A stretch of 5,482 bases of DNA from Bacillota bacterium (lineage in GTDB: Bacteria > Bacillota_A > Clostridia > DSM-8532), in the NCBI GenBank assembly GCA_023424865.1, contig JAFADM010000302.1, positions 1-5,482 of the forward strand, read 5' to 3'. The notes below the pieces were generated by a model that was not told the DNA's origin, did no database searches, and saw only the letters and a program-made list of their open reading frames with translations. This document shows positions 1 to 5,246 of this stretch, piece after piece (positions within the stretch are counted from its first letter, which is position 1; each line of letters opens with the position of its first letter). The position numbers were made by a program, and so were the translations under genes.

Positions 1-1
1 A

Positions 2-475
2 AGCCGGGACAGAAATGTCAACGACCTTGCCAATTCCATTCAGGTAAGTCCTCAAACCATTTACAGTATTATAAAAAGGAATAATGCCAAGGTTGATTTG
101 GATCTTCTCCAGAGTATTGCAGACGAGCTGGATGCCTCTCTGGATTATTTTACCGGGCGAAAAAGCCGGCCTGTTTTAAGCCGTGAAGAACGGAACCTTT
201 TAATGAAATACAGTTTCCTTGACGCTAGAGGAAAGGTTGCCGTTCATGCTCTTATCGATGCTGAAAACAGTTATTGCCGGTCTTTAACACAGGAAATTCC
301 AAAGGACAGGGCCAATGAGTACCTTCAGCCTGTGGCCGCTCACGCCGATAATCACTCGGAAGAAGAGCTTATGCTTTTAGAGGAGGATGTAAACAGCCTC
401 CGGCTTTTATCTGAAAAAAAGGATACCAACGAAGCAAACAGGAACGGCCCTCATAGAGTTAACCGAGGTGAGTGA
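2..475 (+). CDS. XRE-family helix-turn-helix transcriptional regulator, 5' end missing
   Basis: This frame is open from the first bases of the window, so the gene starts upstream; 157 residues are visible. The first ~50 residues are the second half of an XRE/Cro-CI DNA-binding domain: a helix with NVNDLANSIQ, a turn and recognition helix with VSPQTIYSIIKR, then the closing pattern LLQSIADELDASLDYFTG typical of these repressors. A linker starting LSREERNLL leads to a charged C-terminal region of about 100 residues with no domain I recognise. A TTG at 98 could be read as a start but lies inside the DNA-binding domain and is not credible. The stop codon directly touches the start of the ImmA/IrrE-like gene, so the two are co-transcribed and probably translationally coupled. 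By analogy with ICEBs1 ImmR/ImmA, the likely role is a repressor that the downstream protease inactivates; its target operators are not in the window. Confidence 0.87.
   Translation, partial: SRDRNVNDLANSIQVSPQTIYSIIKRNNAKVDLDLLQSIADELDASLDYFTGRKSRPVLSREERNLLMKYSFLDARGKVAVHALIDAENSYCRSLTQEIPKDRANEYLQPVAAHADNHSEEELMLLEEDVNSLRLLSEKKDTNEANRNGPHRVNRGE
465..470 (+). promoter_or_regulatory. Ribosome binding site of the ImmA/IrrE-like gene, inside the XRE gene
   Basis: GAGGTG lies 5 nt before the ATG at 476 and sits inside the last codons of the XRE gene. This supports that ATG as the start and fits translational coupling of the two genes. Confidence 0.6.
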
Positions 476-961
476 ATGAGGGGTTACGATAAGCTTCTGA
501 CGGAAGCTGAGAAAAATAACCTTCTTATTGTTGAAAAGCAGTTTAAGTCCAGCGCCAAGGGGTTATGCGTAAATAATGTTATAGGCATCAATCGTGAAGT
601 TGAAACCACGACTGAGAAAACATGCATTTTAGCGGAGGAAATCGGTCATTACCACACCACCGCGGGCAATATACTGGATCAAAGCAAGGTAAACAACCGG
701 AAGCAGGAAAAGAGAGCACGCCGTTGGGCTCATGAAAAGCTCCTTCCTTTAGAAAGCTTTGTTATGGCTTATCTGTCGGGAGCCTCCGGACGCCATGAGC
801 TGGCCGACTATTTAGAGGTTACGGAGGAATTTCTGCTTGAGGCAATAGAGCAGTATAAGGAAAAATATGGACTTTTGGCACACTGGGGAAACTACATCAT
901 TTATTTTGAACCACTGGGGGTTATGAAAATACTTGATTCGTCTAATCCCTCCAGCAGGTAG
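476..961 (+). CDS. ImmA/IrrE-type metallo-endopeptidase-like protein
   Basis: This 161-residue protein resembles the ImmA/IrrE (DUF955) peptidases found beside XRE repressors in phages and integrative elements. The core runs through GINREVETTTEKTC (37-50), the active-site helix ILAEEIGHYHTTAGNILDQ (51-69), a second helix NRKQEKRARRWAHEKLLP (74-91), in which E78 is the likely third zinc ligand, and a C-terminal part with ELADYLEVTEEFLLEAI and YFEPLGVMKIL. The canonical HExxH reads E54-E55-I-G-H58, so the first His is Glu; from memory this EExGHY form is usual in this subfamily rather than a mutation. No signal peptide or membrane segment is seen, so it is cytoplasmic. The family role, inferred here, is site-specific cleavage or release of the partner repressor, triggering derepression. 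Start supported by GAGGTG 5 nt upstream. No terminator follows; a new promoter begins within 5 nt of the stop. Confidence 0.87.
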   Translation: MRGYDKLLTEAEKNNLLIVEKQFKSSAKGLCVNNVIGINREVETTTEKTCILAEEIGHYHTTAGNILDQSKVNNRKQEKRARRWAHEKLLPLESFVMAYLSGASGRHELADYLEVTEEFLLEAIEQYKEKYGLLAHWGNYIIYFEPLGVMKILDSSNPSSR

Positions 962-964
962 AGC

Positions 965-993
965 TTTACAAAATCATTCCTTTCTTTTATGAT
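965..993 (+). promoter_or_regulatory. Probable sigma-A promoter for tldD-tldE
   Basis: TTTACA at 965-970 and TATGAT at 988-993 each match the consensus at 5 of 6 positions and are separated by an ideal 17-nt spacer in AT-rich DNA. It starts just after the peptidase stop at 959-961 and points toward tldD. Transcription would start near 1000, giving a leader of about 155 nt. This is prediction from sequence only. Confidence 0.5.
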
Positions 994-999
994 AGATAT

Positions 1000-1157
1000 A
1001 AAACTAGTACTTATATCATCATCTTAAGTCCTTTATTTTACCGTCTAAAGGATACTTTTAAAAAGACGGATTCCACAAAACACAGGGGATATGACCGAAG
1101 CCGTTGTCCATGCGGCCTGCCGTTAAAGGATAATCCCCGGAAAGGAATGGTAAATTA
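1000..1157 (+). other. Untranslated leader of tldD with inverted repeats
   Basis: No convincing gene lies here. Two inverted repeats are visible. CCGTCT (1041-1046) pairs with AGACGG (1064-1069), with an inner AAAG/CTTT pairing around a GATA loop and a small bulge. GGGGAT (1085-1090) pairs with ATCCCC (1133-1138) and encloses GCCG/CGGC around 1100-1116. Neither is followed by a T-run, so they are not standard terminators. The second would end just before the tldD ribosome binding site at 1141-1146 and could influence translation. No known riboswitch class is recognised. Confidence 0.35.
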
Positions 1158-2495
1158 ATGTTTCAATTTCATGAGGGCTTTTACACCGATGTAAGAATCG
1201 AAGAAATCTTTGAAACCTCCATTACTTATACGCTGGGTAAACTGGATGACTCCAAAATAAGGCGCTATAAGGCAGCTTTTATCCGTTTGTTTGACGGAAA
1301 TCGCTGGTACTATTCAGCTACCTCCGATGCAAAGTCAATTCAGGAGGAGATCGATAAGCTATCTAAAATTGGCACGGCAAATCCAAGCATCAATGACCAC
1401 CCAATCGTTAAAGCCTTTGAGATTAATAAGGAGACTGCGCTTGCGTATGCAGACGGCAGCGTCGCCAACATCTCCAAGGAAGATAAGGATGCCTTTATTC
1501 AAAAGTTCTTTCCGCATTTTGACAACCGGCCTTTAATTAAAATGTGGAAAATAGTCTACATAGATACCCGGAAAGTATTCAATTTTTATTCAAGCAAGGG
1601 CGCAGATCTTGTTTACGATGTGCAAAGAGCGGGCGTATCTGTCCGCATGGCCTTTTCCGAAGGGGAAAAGAAGCTTCAGGAAAGCTTCCAGAAGGCTTCA
1701 ACCCATTTTGAGCATTTAAGCGATATGGCGGAAAAGCTGCCGGCCTACATCGAAAGGTGCGAGGATTTTCTCGCTCGTTCAGTACCTGTCGAACCCGGCA
1801 AGCACACGGTTATCCTCTCCCCTCTTGCCGCCGGTATTTTTGCCCACGAAAGCTTCGGTCATAAAAGTGAATCCGATTTCATGGTAGGCGACGAAACCAT
1901 GCTCAGAGAATGGGCACTTGGTAAAAAAGTGGGTTCCGATATCCTGTCCATAGTGGATAAGGGCTCCGTACCCGGTTCCGGCTTTGTTCCCTTTGACGAT
2001 GAGGGAACCCGCTGCCGTGAGAATTATCTTATAAAAGACGGCATTCTTGCAGGAAGGCTTCACAGCGCATCCACTGCCGCTGCTCTTAATGAAGGACTTA
2101 CCGGTAATGCCAGGGCTATGAATTTTGAATATGAGCCTATTGTACGTATGACCACCACCTACATACTTCCGGGTGACAAGGCTAAGGATGAGCTTTTCAG
2201 TGAGGTTGAGGACGGTTTTTATATTGATACCATTAATCACGGTTCCGGTATGTCAACCTTTACCCTTGCGCCTTCCATGGCTTACCGCATTCGCAACGGC
2301 AAAATCAGCGAGCCCGTCAGCATCTCCGTAATAAGCGGAACGGTTTTTGAAACGCTGTCGGAAATCGACGGTCTTTCAGACAAGCTGGAGCTTCTGTCCT
2401 TTACAACAGGCGGCTGCGGCAAGATGGAGCAGTATCCGCTGCCTGTCGGCTTTGGCGGCCCCTATGTACGGGTCCGAAATATGAATGTACAGTAA
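1158..2495 (+). CDS. tldD: TldD-like zinc metalloprotease, catalytic subunit
   Basis: This 445-residue protein belongs to the PmbA/TldD family (E. coli TldD is about 480). TldD and TldE form a cytoplasmic heterodimer that degrades unfolded or short peptides; in E. coli it matures microcin B17 and removes the antitoxin CcdA. The N-terminal ~200 residues form the substrate-enclosing domain. The metal site is H230-E231-S-F-G-H235, the family HExxxH, and C420 in GGCGKMEQYPLPVGFGGP matches the conserved third ligand. Other family blocks are FDDEGT, YLIKDGILAGRLHS, TGNARAMNFE, PIVRMTTTYILPGD and the C-terminal GGPYVRVRNM. The catalytic site looks intact. AAAGGA at 1141-1146 is 11 nt before the ATG, slightly long. 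The stop is 15 nt before the ATG of the partner gene, so the two form an operon. The substrate cannot be told from the neighbourhood: no RiPP precursor or toxin-antitoxin pair is visible. Confidence 0.93.
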   Translation: MFQFHEGFYTDVRIEEIFETSITYTLGKLDDSKIRRYKAAFIRLFDGNRWYYSATSDAKSIQEEIDKLSKIGTANPSINDHPIVKAFEINKETALAYADGSVANISKEDKDAFIQKFFPHFDNRPLIKMWKIVYIDTRKVFNFYSSKGADLVYDVQRAGVSVRMAFSEGEKKLQESFQKASTHFEHLSDMAEKLPAYIERCEDFLARSVPVEPGKHTVILSPLAAGIFAHESFGHKSESDFMVGDETMLREWALGKKVGSDILSIVDKGSVPGSGFVPFDDEGTRCRENYLIKDGILAGRLHSASTAAALNEGLTGNARAMNFEYEPIVRMTTTYILPGDKAKDELFSEVEDGFYIDTINHGSGMSTFTLAPSMAYRIRNGKISEPVSISVISGTVFETLSEIDGLSDKLELLSFTTGGCGKMEQYPLPVGFGGPYVRVRNMNVQ

Positions 2496-2503
2496 AAGGA
2501 GGG
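2496..2503 (+). promoter_or_regulatory. Ribosome binding site that sets the tldE start
   Basis: AAGGAGGG begins directly after the tldD stop and ends 7 nt before the ATG at 2511, an ideal spacing. The in-frame TTG at 2508 would be only 4 nt away and is the weaker start, so ATG 2511 is chosen. Confidence 0.75.
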
Positions 2504-2510
2504 AAGATTG

Positions 2511-3737
2511 ATGTTAAAAGAAAAATATATATCAAGAGTTAACGATATTTCCGTTAATGTAATTAACTCAAAGGTAGAATCCGTTCGTTATAAAAACATA
2601 GAGAAAACCAGCTTCCGTGTCTATGACGGCGGGCGTATCGGAGTTGCGGGAGCCATCGGCAGCTGCAACGAAACCGAGCTGTTCAAAGAGGCCGCGGATG
2701 CTCTTAATTTGGCTATTGAATACCCTGCTGAACCATCCAGGGATTTGAAAGAGGCTCATAACCATATTAAAAGCTTTATACCCGAGGATGGCTATGTTGA
2801 GGAAATGGAAGCTCTTCTTTCAGATCTTGTGCAGCGTCATTCCGACTTTATTTTCTCTAATAAAATCAACTTAACGGAAACCCATGCCGCCATTAAAAAT
2901 GAAGCGGGTCTGGATTTAAGCTATAGCGACAAAAGCCTCAATATGGCTCTTCTCTACAAGGAAAAGACCTCAACAAGCGTCTTTGACGGTTATGTGGGCT
3001 TCTCCGAGCGGAAATACGATCGAAAAGCTATCCTTGCTGAATTCGATCTCCTTCTGGATGCCAGCAGAAAAAGAGTTGATTTGCCCTCTGAGGGAACCTA
3101 TCCTATTATCTTTGCCAGGGAAGATATGCCCATAGGCAAATTTTTGACCGACTTAAAGGGTGATATTTTTGCTCAGGGCGGCTCCCTGTTCTCCGGAAAG
3201 CTTGGTCAAAAGCTTTTCAGTGAATCCTTCTCGCTTTCCCAGAATCTGGATGAAGATAGCCAGTATCCTTTCTTTGATGCCGAAGGTATTGTTAACCCGG
3301 GCTACAACTTCCCGCTAATTAAAAATGGCGTGATTGTTTCCCCCTACAGTGATAAGAAGACAGCCAAACGCTATGGCTTTACCACCAGCGGAAGTGCTGT
3401 TGCAGCCTATGACGGGGTACCCCAGGCCGCACTTTCAAGGCCTTATATCGCTCCTTCCGGCAAAACCTTCAAGGAACTGATTGGAGGACAGAAGGCCATT
3501 ATAGTCCTTATGGCATCCGGCGGTGATTTCACTCCGGGCGGTGATTTCGGCACTCCCGTACAGCTGTCCCTTCTTTTTGACGGAGAAAAGCTGTTGGGCC
3601 GTCTTCCCGAATTATCTATTTCATCAAGTATTTATGATATGTATGGAAACGCCTTCAGGGGACTTTCCACCGATAGCTTCCTGCCCTTCTCCACTCAAAC
3701 GCTGGGAGTTATCGATATGAAGGTATCCAAGCTGTAA
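2511..3737 (+). CDS. tldE: TldE/PmbA-like non-catalytic partner of TldD
   Basis: This 408-residue protein (counted from ATG 2511) is the second PmbA/TldD-family subunit. It has the family layout of a ~200-residue N-terminal domain and a C-terminal barrel-like half. There are recognisable blocks at GGSLFSGKLGQKLFSESFSL, then FFDAEGI, FPLIKNGVIVSPYSDKKTA, YGFTTSGSA and GKTFKELI. The position that carries HExxxH in TldD instead reads IIFAREDMPIGKFLTDLKGD, so no zinc site is present; this is normal for TldE/PmbA, which supports the heterodimer. The stretch after it departs from the enterobacterial TGDYSRG pattern and reads GGDFTPGGDFGTPVQ, encoded by a 12-bp direct repeat (3519-3530 and 3537-3548). 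It follows tldD by 15 nt in the same operon and ends 53 nt before a strong terminator. Family assignment is firm; whether it is a true TldE orthologue or a divergent paralogue is less certain. Confidence 0.88.
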   Translation: MLKEKYISRVNDISVNVINSKVESVRYKNIEKTSFRVYDGGRIGVAGAIGSCNETELFKEAADALNLAIEYPAEPSRDLKEAHNHIKSFIPEDGYVEEMEALLSDLVQRHSDFIFSNKINLTETHAAIKNEAGLDLSYSDKSLNMALLYKEKTSTSVFDGYVGFSERKYDRKAILAEFDLLLDASRKRVDLPSEGTYPIIFAREDMPIGKFLTDLKGDIFAQGGSLFSGKLGQKLFSESFSLSQNLDEDSQYPFFDAEGIVNPGYNFPLIKNGVIVSPYSDKKTAKRYGFTTSGSAVAAYDGVPQAALSRPYIAPSGKTFKELIGGQKAIIVLMASGGDFTPGGDFGTPVQLSLLFDGEKLLGRLPELSISSSIYDMYGNAFRGLSTDSFLPFSTQTLGVIDMKVSKL

Positions 3738-3750
3738 GCCCTATAACCTG

Positions 3751-3772
3751 CCGGATTCAAACCGGATTCAAA
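3751..3772 (+). repeat. 11-bp tandem duplication downstream of tldE
   Basis: CCGGATTCAAA occurs twice back to back, exactly, between the tldE stop and the terminator. It is non-coding. It may be a small slippage duplication; no function is evident. Confidence 0.7.
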
Positions 3773-3789
3773 ATAGTTAAGTTCAAATC

Positions 3790-3843
3790 CATAATAAAAC
3801 AGGGGGGAAGATTTTAATGAAATCTTCCCCCTGTTTTATTATG
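3790..3843. terminator. Bidirectional intrinsic terminator between converging operons
   Basis: A stem of about 24 bp, with a single bulged G (six G against five C), closes on the 5-nt loop TAATG. The arms are 3790-3814 and 3820-3843, with the GC core ACAGGGGG/CCCCCTGT flanked by A-tract on the left and TTTTATTAT on the right. The A/T symmetry lets it terminate the tldD-tldE transcript on the plus strand and the sdaAB-sdaAA-VOC transcript on the minus strand. Confidence 0.88.
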
Positions 3844-3850
3844 AAATAAC

Positions 3851-3948
3851 AAGGTTCCCGGGCTGGTCACAGGCATAGCCTGCTTGCTCGCCCATGCATC
3901 CCGGGCTCCTGTTCGCAATCTTTGATTGCGCAAGCGGGTGGGGTTCTT
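3851..3948. repeat. GC-rich palindrome-dense element, possible dispersed repeat or structured 3' UTR
   Basis: This ~100-bp non-coding stretch is much richer in GC than the DNA on either side. It contains CAGGC-ATA-GCCTG (3870-3882), CGCAATC-TTT-GATTGCG (3914-3930), GCCC/GGGC (3890-3893 with 3903-3906), CTTG/CAAG (3883-3886 with 3931-3934), and two copies of TCCCGGGCT (3856-3864 and 3899-3907). Its ends, AAGG near 3851 and TTCTT near 3948, can pair imperfectly to close a multi-branched fold. It lies in the 3' UTR of the minus-strand operon, before the shared terminator. The density of nested palindromes suggests a REP/MITE-like unit; copy number cannot be judged from one window. It does not fit a tRNA or a known riboswitch that I recognise. 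Confidence 0.45.
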
Positions 3949-3958
3949 ATCGTAAAAT

Positions 3959-4318
3959 TTAAATATCTTCTACAAATTGAATTTTTAATCCATTAGGATC
4001 AAGAATATAGAAAAAACGGACGCGAGGGTTGGGCTGATAGGGACCTCCCAGAAGCTCTATACCGCGCTTGTTTACAAAAGCTATGGTCTCATCCACCGAT
4101 TTCACCGTAAAACCCAGGGATATATCCTGTCCATACTGAACCTTATCCCTTCCCGCATTGCAGATAAGCTCAACCTTTGTTTCCCCCTCGCCTAAAAAGG
4201 CGATCTCCGAAGGACCCATATTAAACCTTCTCTCAAGCTTAAGTCCTACTATTTCCTGATAAAAGGTCAGTGACTCCTCCATGTTATTCACGTTTAGCGT
4301 GGTCCAGCAAAATTTCAT
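3959..4318 (-). CDS. VOC/glyoxalase-fold protein lacking most metal ligands
   Basis: This 119-residue protein spans a full vicinal-oxygen-chelate domain, with two beta-alpha-beta-beta-beta halves. The signature parts are TTLNVNNMEESLTFYQEIVG (6-25), the middle strand TKVELIC (47-53), the second-half strand SLGFTVKSVDETIAFVNKRG (67-86), and the terminal YILDPNGLKIQFVE (104-117). Aligned by eye to E. coli glyoxalase I (ligands H5, E56, H74, E122), only E50 is kept. The other three positions are W5, about S67, and Q114. It is therefore unlikely to be a classical glyoxalase I; binding of a small molecule, or another VOC reaction, is possible. It starts 40 nt after sdaAA with a strong GAGGAGGG 6 nt before its ATG, so it is the last gene of the serine dehydratase operon. 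No link to serine breakdown can be shown from sequence. Confidence 0.85.
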   Translation of the reverse strand: MKFCWTTLNVNNMEESLTFYQEIVGLKLERRFNMGPSEIAFLGEGETKVELICNAGRDKVQYGQDISLGFTVKSVDETIAFVNKRGIELLGGPYQPNPRVRFFYILDPNGLKIQFVEDI

Positions 4319-4324
4319 AAAGTA

Positions 4325-4332
4325 CCCTCCTC
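4325..4332 (-). promoter_or_regulatory. Ribosome binding site of the VOC gene
   Basis: GAGGAGGG on the minus strand ends 6 nt before the ATG at 4318. It is a near-perfect anti-16S match, suggesting efficient translation. Confidence 0.75.
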
Positions 4333-4358
4333 ACGAGCTTTTTTAGCCATTTTCATTC

Positions 4359-5225
4359 TTATTCCGCGTTCAGCGATTTTCCAGTGGGTGTGGCAGCGAT
4401 TCCGCCTTCTGCTGTTTCCTTCAGGGATGAGGGCATCGCCCGCCCTACCTGATTCATAGCAAAGATAACCTCATCACAGGGGATAACACTTTTAAGTCCT
4501 GCCAGGGCCATATTTGCAGAAGCAATGGCATTAGCCGCTCCTGACGCATTACGGTAGACACAGGGTACTTCAACCAGCCCGGCTACCGGATCGCACACCA
4601 AGCCCATCACATTTTCAAGAGCAAGGGCTGCGGCATGAGATGCCATCTGGGGTGTACCTCCTCGAAGCTCTACAAACGCTGCTGCTGCCATAGCGGCCGC
4701 AGCGCCGCATTCGGCCTGACAGCCTCCCTCGGCGCCGGAAATACTGGCATTTCGAGCTATGACAAGACCGATGCCGGCTGCTGTAAACAAGCTCTTTACT
4801 ATTTTATAACGCGGGATGCCGTATTCGTCCATGGCCGATTTTAGAACACCGGGCAGTATTCCGCAGGAACCGGCCGTAGGTGCGGCAACAATTCTACCCA
4901 TACAGGCATTGTACTCAGCAGCTGCAACAGCAGCGGTCATAGCCTTATGAATGATGTCCGAAGGAATTCGTCCTTCCTCAGATGCCGTTTTAAGACGCCA
5001 CGCATCACCACCCGAAAGCCCGCTTACACTCTTTAAATTCTTGTCCATTCCCATCTCGATGGACTTTTCCATCACGTCAAGCTGAGATGCCATCCTCTCA
5101 AAAAGAGCTTCCTCTGTACTTTCCAGTGCCTGAGCCTGGCGCGCAAGCACAACCTCGGACAGGGCGCAGCCTCTTTTATCCGCATCCTCCACTAAGTCAG
5201 ACACAGCCTTTATTTCCATGGTCAT
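4359..5225 (-). CDS. sdaAA: L-serine dehydratase, iron-sulfur-dependent, alpha subunit
   Basis: This 288-residue protein is the alpha (catalytic) subunit of the oxygen-sensitive [4Fe-4S] L-serine dehydratase, which deaminates L-serine to pyruvate and ammonia in the cytoplasm. The family blocks are SGLSGGDAWRLK (68-79), APTAGSCGILPG (115-126), ISGAEGGCQAECG (162-174), PQMASHAAALALEN (192-205), GLVCDPVAGLVEVPCVYRN (208-226) and the C-terminal MNQVGRAMPSSLKETAEGGIA. Cysteines C169, C211 and C222 have the 42- and 11-residue spacing of cluster ligands C343, C385 and C396 in Legionella serine dehydratase, so the cluster site looks intact. The C-terminus (SLNAE) has no Cys, unlike the Legionella enzyme, whose C-terminal Cys binds the cluster in the resting state. 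AGGAG is 9 nt before this ATG; a second ATG two codons later is worse placed. It lies 21 nt after sdaAB, and the two products form the enzyme. Confidence 0.96.
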   Translation of the reverse strand: MTMEIKAVSDLVEDADKRGCALSEVVLARQAQALESTEEALFERMASQLDVMEKSIEMGMDKNLKSVSGLSGGDAWRLKTASEEGRIPSDIIHKAMTAAVAAAEYNACMGRIVAAPTAGSCGILPGVLKSAMDEYGIPRYKIVKSLFTAAGIGLVIARNASISGAEGGCQAECGAAAAMAAAAFVELRGGTPQMASHAAALALENVMGLVCDPVAGLVEVPCVYRNASGAANAIASANMALAGLKSVIPCDEVIFAMNQVGRAMPSSLKETAEGGIAATPTGKSLNAE

Positions 5226-5234
5226 CGTTTCAAT

Positions 5235-5239
5235 CTCCT
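5235..5239 (-). promoter_or_regulatory. Ribosome binding site of sdaAA
   Basis: AGGAG on the minus strand lies in the 21-nt gap after sdaAB, 9 nt before the ATG at 5225. This spacing favours that ATG over the one at 5219. Confidence 0.6.
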
Positions 5240-5246
5240 AATGGCG

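Noticed and set aside
1041..1069. CCGTCT/AGACGG hairpin as a terminator for the XRE/ImmA genes
   Set aside because: The outer stem is only 6 bp, it has a bulge, and it is followed by ATTCC rather than a T-tract.
1091..1126. Small ORF of 11 codons in the tldD leader (ATGACCGAAGCC...)
   Set aside because: The only purine-rich stretch (AGGGG) is 2 nt from the ATG, too close for translation initiation, and the peptide has no recognisable leader-peptide codon run.
1104..1134. Alternative promoter TTGTCC / GATAAT before tldD
   Set aside because: The -35 match is poor and the 19-nt spacer is long; the promoter at 965-993 is better on both counts.
1779..2240. 153-codon open frame on the minus strand inside tldD
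   Set aside because: It is a shadow of a well-conserved TldD coding region; the peptide has no recognisable domain and no good ribosome binding site.
3778..3795. GTTCAAATCC resembling a tRNA T-loop
   Set aside because: The flanking bases do not form a T-stem and there is no acceptor, D- or anticodon arm around it.
3914..3930. CGCAATC-TTT-GATTGCG hairpin as an intrinsic terminator of the VOC gene
   Set aside because: No T-run follows it on either strand; the 3790-3843 hairpin is a far better terminator.
4635..4844. 69-codon plus-strand open frame inside sdaAA
   Set aside because: It lies opposite the conserved SdaAA core, and its Cys-rich product reflects the reverse of Ala/Gly codons rather than a real gene.
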